Positions 6,803-12,093 of a stretch of DNA of 12,093 bases are shown piece by piece. Where the stretch lies: positions 1 through 12,093 of the forward strand of contig WKLE02001275.1 of assembly GCA_014885115.2 (NCBI GenBank), in the 5' to 3' direction. The translations under genes were made by a program, and so were the position numbers. Under the pieces are notes generated by a model. It saw only the letters and a program-made list of their open reading frames with translations. It made no database searches and had not been told where the DNA came from. The stretch comes from Asterionellopsis glacialis (taxonomy: Eukaryota > Bacillariophyta > Plagiogrammaphyceae > Rhaphoneidales > Asterionellopsidaceae). How positions within the stretch are numbered: position 1 is the first letter of the stretch; each line of letters opens with the position of its first letter.

Positions 6803-8122
6803 CTATTGCATGACTTGCAAAAACTTACATGCAGTTTCAAAAGTCATTTCATCTTTTGCAATGTTGGGAAATTCTTCAAGAAATGCTCGCCAATCTTCCA
6901 GAAAGTAATCAAACGTCAAATGCTCGCGTTCGGCATCGGTGAAAAGAATACCGAAACAACTTTGTAGATCAAGATAATTGGACGGTGAATCCTGTAGTAA
7001 CTTGCCAAAATCCATTCGTAAATCTTCAATCCGACTTTTGGTAAGCATCGGATTTTGCGATTGAAACCAGTCATCATTTGTTTGATGAATATGTCCCCGA
7101 ACAGCCTCTCGATCTAACTCTACCAGAGGAGCAGTCTTTGCTTTTTTGGATGCATTGGTCTTTTGGCAAATAAAGACATTCACAAACCTCCTATATTGTT
7201 CATTGGGTTCAAATTCTCCACTATTGGACCAAGCAGAAGAAGAAGTACTAGCTGTCGTTCTTGGTAACGATGCCTCTGCAGAACACTCTGGAAGTTCCAC
7301 AGTATCGTTTATCGTAGAAGCATTGCTGAACGCTGTTGTTGATCCACTGGTAGGGTTTGAAATTAGATCTTCCACTTGTCGCGCAATTACCTGATGTTCT
7401 ACAGTCCATTCTGCTCCTGGGAGGTTCTGCAACATAGGAAGAAGGAGATCTTTGTGATGAAATGAAATGATAACATAAACTCCTCCCCCATCTCCTTCTT
7501 CATTATCTTTTGCATCCTTCAAACTTCGGTATGCCTCACAAAGAAGTCCCGCTGACGCTTCATCGGAACATAGTGTACAATCCAAGGTAGATTTGTCAAC
7601 CACCAAATCAAAATATCCTGATGGATACGGGACCCTCTCTGATGATAAATCAACCTGTACAAAATCCATGATAATTGTTTCATTATTATTTCTCTGCTTC
7701 TGACTACTACAACTATCATTTTCGTCAGAAGAGGAGACAACCGAAGTATTGTTGTCCCAACGTGTTTTCATTTGATCCAGAACTTCCTTGTCAATATCGA
7801 CATTGACAACTTCTTGATAATCAAGTTCTTGTACTAAATATTCACCTAATGTAGAACTTCCACATCCCACATGTAAGGCCTTTCTTGATAACGTTGCCTT
7901 CTGTCCGTGGCTACTACAAGTACCTTCGATGTTGTTATAATCGTCGTTGCAATCATTGTGATTATTATTTTTAAAAATATTAGATTTTGACAAAATTGAT
8001 TTTAAACTAGAAGCACTTGTTAGCCATTCAAAGGGTCGCAGAGCTTCCAGGTTATCATTGGTCCTACAAGAAGTATATGTAGTTGATGTTTCTCTCTCCG
8101 TATTGCTTCGTTCTCGACGCAT
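6803..8122 (-). CDS. Class I SAM-dependent methyltransferase (METTL13/CSKMT-like) with unassigned C-terminal region
   Basis: With the ATG at 8122 this is a 439-residue protein. The N-terminal methyltransferase domain shows motif I L-H-V-G-C-G-S-S-T-L-G (83-93), an acidic strand end N-V-D-I-D (107-111), and the D-K-S-T-L-D motif (176-181) typical of the METTL13/CSKMT group, which methylates lysines or N-termini of proteins such as elongation factor 1A or citrate synthase. A Gly-rich turn and V-Y-V-I-I-S-F-H strand (about 212-222) follow. A Ser/Thr-rich insert (about 255-300) precedes the likely last strand F-V-N-V-F-I-C (313-319). Residues about 334-439 are mainly helical, with several Trp and Phe, and match no family I recognise. 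Alternative ATGs at 8341 (512 residues) and 8293 (496) would add a Phe-rich hydrophobic stretch, but the extension crosses the TACCTGGTA repeat found otherwise in intergenic DNA, so 8122, with A at -3, is preferred. Substrate unknown. Confidence 0.75.
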   Translation of the reverse strand: MRRERSNTERETSTTYTSCRTNDNLEALRPFEWLTSASSLKSILSKSNIFKNNNHNDCNDDYNNIEGTCSSHGQKATLSRKALHVGCGSSTLGEYLVQELDYQEVVNVDIDKEVLDQMKTRWDNNTSVVSSSDENDSCSSQKQRNNNETIIMDFVQVDLSSERVPYPSGYFDLVVDKSTLDCTLCSDEASAGLLCEAYRSLKDAKDNEEGDGGGVYVIISFHHKDLLLPMLQNLPGAEWTVEHQVIARQVEDLISNPTSGSTTAFSNASTINDTVELPECSAEASLPRTTASTSSSAWSNSGEFEPNEQYRRFVNVFICQKTNASKKAKTAPLVELDREAVRGHIHQTNDDWFQSQNPMLTKSRIEDLRMDFGKLLQDSPSNYLDLQSCFGILFTDAEREHLTFDYFLEDWRAFLEEFPNIAKDEMTFETACKFLQVMQ

Positions 8123-8159
8123 GTTGCAATTGGCCACGACGGTGACGAATAACAACGAC

Positions 8160-8178
8160 AGTACCTGGTACCAAGTAC
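8160..8178. repeat. TACCTGGTA repeat copy near the methyltransferase start
   Basis: TACCTGGTA at 8162-8170 is flanked by further GTAC units, giving a GTAC-CTG-GTAC-CAA-GTAC pattern. The same unit is found at 8520-8528 and 8658-8666, and in the reverse sense at 5342-5350, 8536-8544 and 8547-8555. The copy lies 40 bases upstream of the preferred ATG of the minus-strand methyltransferase gene, as expected for a promoter or leader element. Confidence 0.6.
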
Positions 8179-8456
8179 GCGAGAATTTTGAAGTAGAATA
8201 CGAAAGACAAAAAAAATGAACTTTCGAAAAACAAACAAAAAAATGATGAGGGTTGATGATTGGAGAGGCAGGAAGTGCATCATCTTGAGGCATTCTCGAA
8301 GTGTTGCTTCTTGGGATCGGTCGATTGGCGGTCGGCGGCATGAAGAAGAGAAGCGACAGAACCACAGACTGTCTGTCCTCTACTTGCTACAAAGGAACGT
8401 ACGAGAGTACGATACATATTAATTATTTTGCGAGTGGTACGTTCAAAAGACAAAAG

Positions 8457-8670
8457 GTATGTACCTGATACGGTTGAAGTACTACCGGTACCAGACGTAC
8501 AGTAAGTTACGTGATCTGGTACCTGGTACATTACATACCAGGTAAATACCAGGTAAGGTCCCAAGTACAGGTACGGAAACGGTATAGTGGTACATGTAAC
8601 TTCAAGTTGAACTAGTCCTAAAACCAATTGGAACGTACAAAGTACGAACAAGAAGTATACCTGGTATATG
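8457..8670. repeat. Main GTAC-rich palindromic repeat cluster
   Basis: The cluster contains TACCTGGTA at 8520-8528 and 8658-8666 and TACCAGGTA at 8536-8544 and 8547-8555, together with many single GTAC units and a GTACAGGTAC at 8565-8574. The copies at 8520-8528 and 8536-8544 form a perfect 9-base inverted repeat with a 7-base loop. TACCAGGTA and TACCTGGTA are reverse complements, so the elements have no fixed strand. There is no open frame with family features, target-site duplication or transposase. Confidence 0.7.
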
Positions 8671-9204
8671 TCAAAAATAAAGCCTACAGGTCGGTATGAT
8701 TGATTACTTCGACTTTCCGCAGAATCTTGGTGTAGCAACGTCATCGTCCAAAACATCTGTTGGATATTCATTACCATAACGTACAGAGTGTAATATTCAT
8801 ATGTGATGGAATATACTCGAGATATTCTGGTCCATTTCAAGGTTCAATCTTCACAATTGGAGCTCATCTATTGGATACAAAGATGAAGAACCTTGAAGAT
8901 CTTGTGTGCATGGGGCGACATAAAAGATCGTTGCGTCTGCCGGGTTTCGGAATGCATGCCAAGACGGACAACTGCTGTCAGCTGTCAAGTTACTAAGAAA
9001 AAAACGTGAGAAACATACGTCAACGCAATATCATTCCCAGATTGCGGTACTAAAGGACATTAACTCTACAGTCGTCTTTCGTGTCACTATCTTACATCTA
9101 CTCTGAAGGGATTCCGAAGAAGGGCAGCAAGTTGTTCCGTGTGAGAGGACGAAGGATATTAAAACTCCATGAAGGATAGAAGGAATTATTATTTTTAAAA
9201 CAAA

Positions 9205-10611
<1,407 letters not shown>

Positions 10612-10985
10612 TATGTAAATGGCTCCTAATGAAACTTATTTTTGCGCTATGCGAATTATTCTTTTTTGTCTGTGCTGCTAAGTTTTCATCCTAACAAGTA
10701 TTGTGAGCTGTCTTTATTGCTAGATCTTTGTTATGTATGGATGGATGTGCTGATGAATTGAGTACTTGTTGCACCGAAAATCTCATGATATTGTTTAATG
10801 TATAAAAATGAACCTATGAATATTGTGGTGGAGCCCATTTATCTCTTTGAAAAACATGTGCATTGACTTTTTGGGAGTGAAAAACTACATAATACCTGGT
10901 TTTAGATAACATAGCGAGTACGCTGTTACAAGCAGGTAGCTGCTTAAAAAGTTCAAGAATTTCTTCTTTTAGCGTGTTGATTGCC
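10612..10985. other. Intergenic region between convergent SDR and TPR-like genes
   Basis: 374 bases of AT-rich DNA presumably holding both 3' UTRs. I see no ORF, structured RNA or repeat of note. Confidence 0.5.
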
Positions 10986-11633
10986 TCAAGCAGCCGGAGC
11001 TAATTGAGTCGAAGAACATCGCCGCATTACCAGGTTCAAAACGATCCCTTCAGAAAATTCTTGATTCTCTGGTTTGAGGAGTCGAGATACCTCAGCAAAG
11101 CATGACTCTGCTTTGTCATACTCTGCGAAATCATGATACAACTGACCCGTGTTGTTCAGCCCTGCAATAAGGACTCTTTGGATTTCTTCGTTGTCTTCAG
11201 AGAAATTCGAGATGCTCTCTAATGCGAACTTGTACCTGATTATTGCTCTTTTTAGCTGTTTGCTATTACCACTACTGAGCGCTTGAAGATGACCTGCTAA
11301 GGCAATATTGTATAAGAGTTTAAAAGTTGTGTAGTGAAAATCATTTGAATGGGGCCCATTAGGCTTTAGCTTGAACGCACGAGAATAAATGAAGTATGAA
11401 TCAACCATGAATATTCTTGGACATGCTATATCGTCCAGTCTAGTCACAATCCGAGTTGAATTTTTCAATTTCTCTTCAAACTCTTCTTGATGGATTGCAT
11501 CAGATTTAGTAGGTGACGTCGCATAATGCAGAGTCTGGACTGCCTCTTTCAAAATCTGAGTACCAATCTGGTAATGCCCCTTATTGAGTGCATCACATGC
11601 AGCGTTGTTCAGCTCAATAGCGATTCTGTTCAT
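10986..11633 (-). CDS. TPR-like helical protein, likely of a diatom-expanded family
   Basis: A 215-residue intron-free protein. It starts with L-N-N-A-A-C-D-A-L-N-K-G-H-Y (8-21), a TPR-like first helix pair with an I-L-K-E-A-V-Q (27-33) second helix. A linker with F-I-Y-S-R-A-F (81-87) follows, then helix pairs at about 102-140 (L-L-Y-N-I-A-L-A-G-H-L, then I-R-Y-K-F-A-L-E) and about 153-186 (G-L-N-N-T-G-Q-L-Y, then Y-D-K-A-E-S-C-F). The C-terminus ends L-A-P-A-A. From memory this layout (N-terminal L-N-N, a middle F-x-Y-x-R-A, then Y-N-x-A-L-A and L-N-N-x-G-Q) is common in uncharacterised diatom proteins; that needs a search. There is no signal peptide, so it is probably cytosolic or nuclear and acts in protein binding. 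The length and intact ends suggest a complete gene, not a fragment. Confidence 0.72.
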   Translation of the reverse strand: MNRIAIELNNAACDALNKGHYQIGTQILKEAVQTLHYATSPTKSDAIHQEEFEEKLKNSTRIVTRLDDIACPRIFMVDSYFIYSRAFKLKPNGPHSNDFHYTTFKLLYNIALAGHLQALSSGNSKQLKRAIIRYKFALESISNFSEDNEEIQRVLIAGLNNTGQLYHDFAEYDKAESCFAEVSRLLKPENQEFSEGIVLNLVMRRCSSTQLAPAA

Positions 11634-12093
11634 GTTGCTTATTTCAAAAACAGAAGAAAAACGAAAAAATTATAATTTGATATGGAAGATGAGAAAAGGA
11701 TTCTTCAAAATAGAATACACGTGTGTGTACCCGTATATTCTTATCGGTACAGGTACTCCTAGAAATGACTAAATACGAAAACTCAATCCAAGATCAAGCA
11801 TCTTTTGAATTATTTGTCTAACTACGATAAGAACGGTTCGCTTCTCTACTTCTATGATAAGTTGCTTTCTTCTCCTTCGATCGGGTTCTTGTTTCTACGA
11901 AAAGTGCTTCTTTTTAACAATAAGTAAAAGCATTTTTTAGCGTTCTGGGTGGACAAATCAGAATCGTCCGCTTTCAAATCCAGATGTGTTGGTACCATAC
12001 TAATTCTTATGGCATTAGGTGACACGGTTGTTCTACAAACGTTAGTATCTTCAAAATTGAGCTAGTTAAATTGTTACGAACAGACGTCACCCT
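11634..12093. other. Upstream region of the TPR-like gene, to the window edge
   Basis: No supportable gene. The 62-codon ORF at 11584-11772 overlaps the TPR-like gene start and has no family marks. The region has a GTACAGGTAC element at 11747-11756, a GGTACC at 11991-11996, and ends in GACGTCA (12083-12089), half of a CRE-type site. Confidence 0.45.
11747..11756. repeat. GTACAGGTAC element, also at 5137-5146 and 8565-8574
   Basis: The same 10-mer GTACAGGTAC occurs at 5137-5146, 8565-8574 and here, in each case within a putative promoter region and never inside a called coding sequence. It is related to the TACCAGGTA repeat type. Confidence 0.55.

Larger units (their letters stand above)
8123..9204. 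other. Divergent intergenic/promoter region between the methyltransferase and SDR genes
   Basis: About 1.1 kb separates two divergent genes. The part at 8158-8180 and 8393-8680 is dominated by GTAC-containing short palindromes; 8700-9204 has no notable repeat. ACGTCA hexamers lie at 8738-8743 and 9017-9022 (chance level). A 186-codon ORF on the minus strand (8280-8840) runs through the repeats and is Tyr/Val/Thr-rich as a direct consequence, so it is not called. The 8123-8341 part could be coding if the methyltransferase starts further upstream. Confidence 0.5.

Noticed and set aside
8457..8670. MITE or other transposable element
   Set aside because: Repeats are short and dispersed, with no defined ends, terminal inverted repeats, target duplication or transposase.
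8280..8840. 186-codon minus-strand ORF
   Set aside because: It consists largely of translated GTAC repeats (Tyr/Val/Thr), overlaps the upstream part of the methyltransferase frame, and shows no domain.

Overview
The window looks like nuclear DNA of a diatom (photosynthetic stramenopile). The strongest pointer is an LHCX-type fucoxanthin-chlorophyll protein whose presequence carries the diatom plastid-targeting Ala-Phe cleavage motif. Compact, mostly intron-free genes on both strands, AT-rich intergenic DNA, a kinesin-light-chain-like TPR gene and a member of what I recall as a diatom TPR-like family agree with this. I cannot name the species from sequence alone.

Layout, left to right: (1) 1-512, putative LHCX promoter and 5' leader; (2) 513-1145 (+), LHCX antenna protein; (3) 1299-3773 (-), an 824-residue mitochondrial-type 2-oxoacid dehydrogenase E1 with alpha and beta halves fused in one chain, convergent with LHCX; (4) 3774-5637, a gene-poor stretch with a perfect CRE-like palindrome and a GTAC-rich inverted-repeat cluster; (5) 5638-6678 (+), a TPR protein with a low-complexity Ser/Lys-rich N-terminus; (6) 6803-8122 (-), a class I SAM-dependent methyltransferase with an unassigned C-terminal region; (7) 8123-9204, a divergent promoter region full of TACCTGGTA/TACCAGGTA repeats; (8) 9205-10611 (+), a four-exon NAD(P)-binding atypical SDR, reconstructed here from splice signals and reading frame; (9) 10986-11633 (-), a TPR-like protein; (10) 11634-12093, the upstream region of that gene.

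The genes do not form a pathway or operon. LHCX serves photoprotection in the plastid, the E1 fusion serves mitochondrial 2-oxoacid oxidation, the SDR is a putative oxidoreductase or NAD(P)-binding protein of the secretory/plastid route, and the rest are adaptor or protein-modification candidates. The two features most worth following are the E1 alpha-beta fusion, which lacks the usual regulatory serine, and the short GTAC-rich palindromes that recur only in putative promoters and helped choose start codons. I found no mobile element, CRISPR array, rRNA or convincing tRNA.
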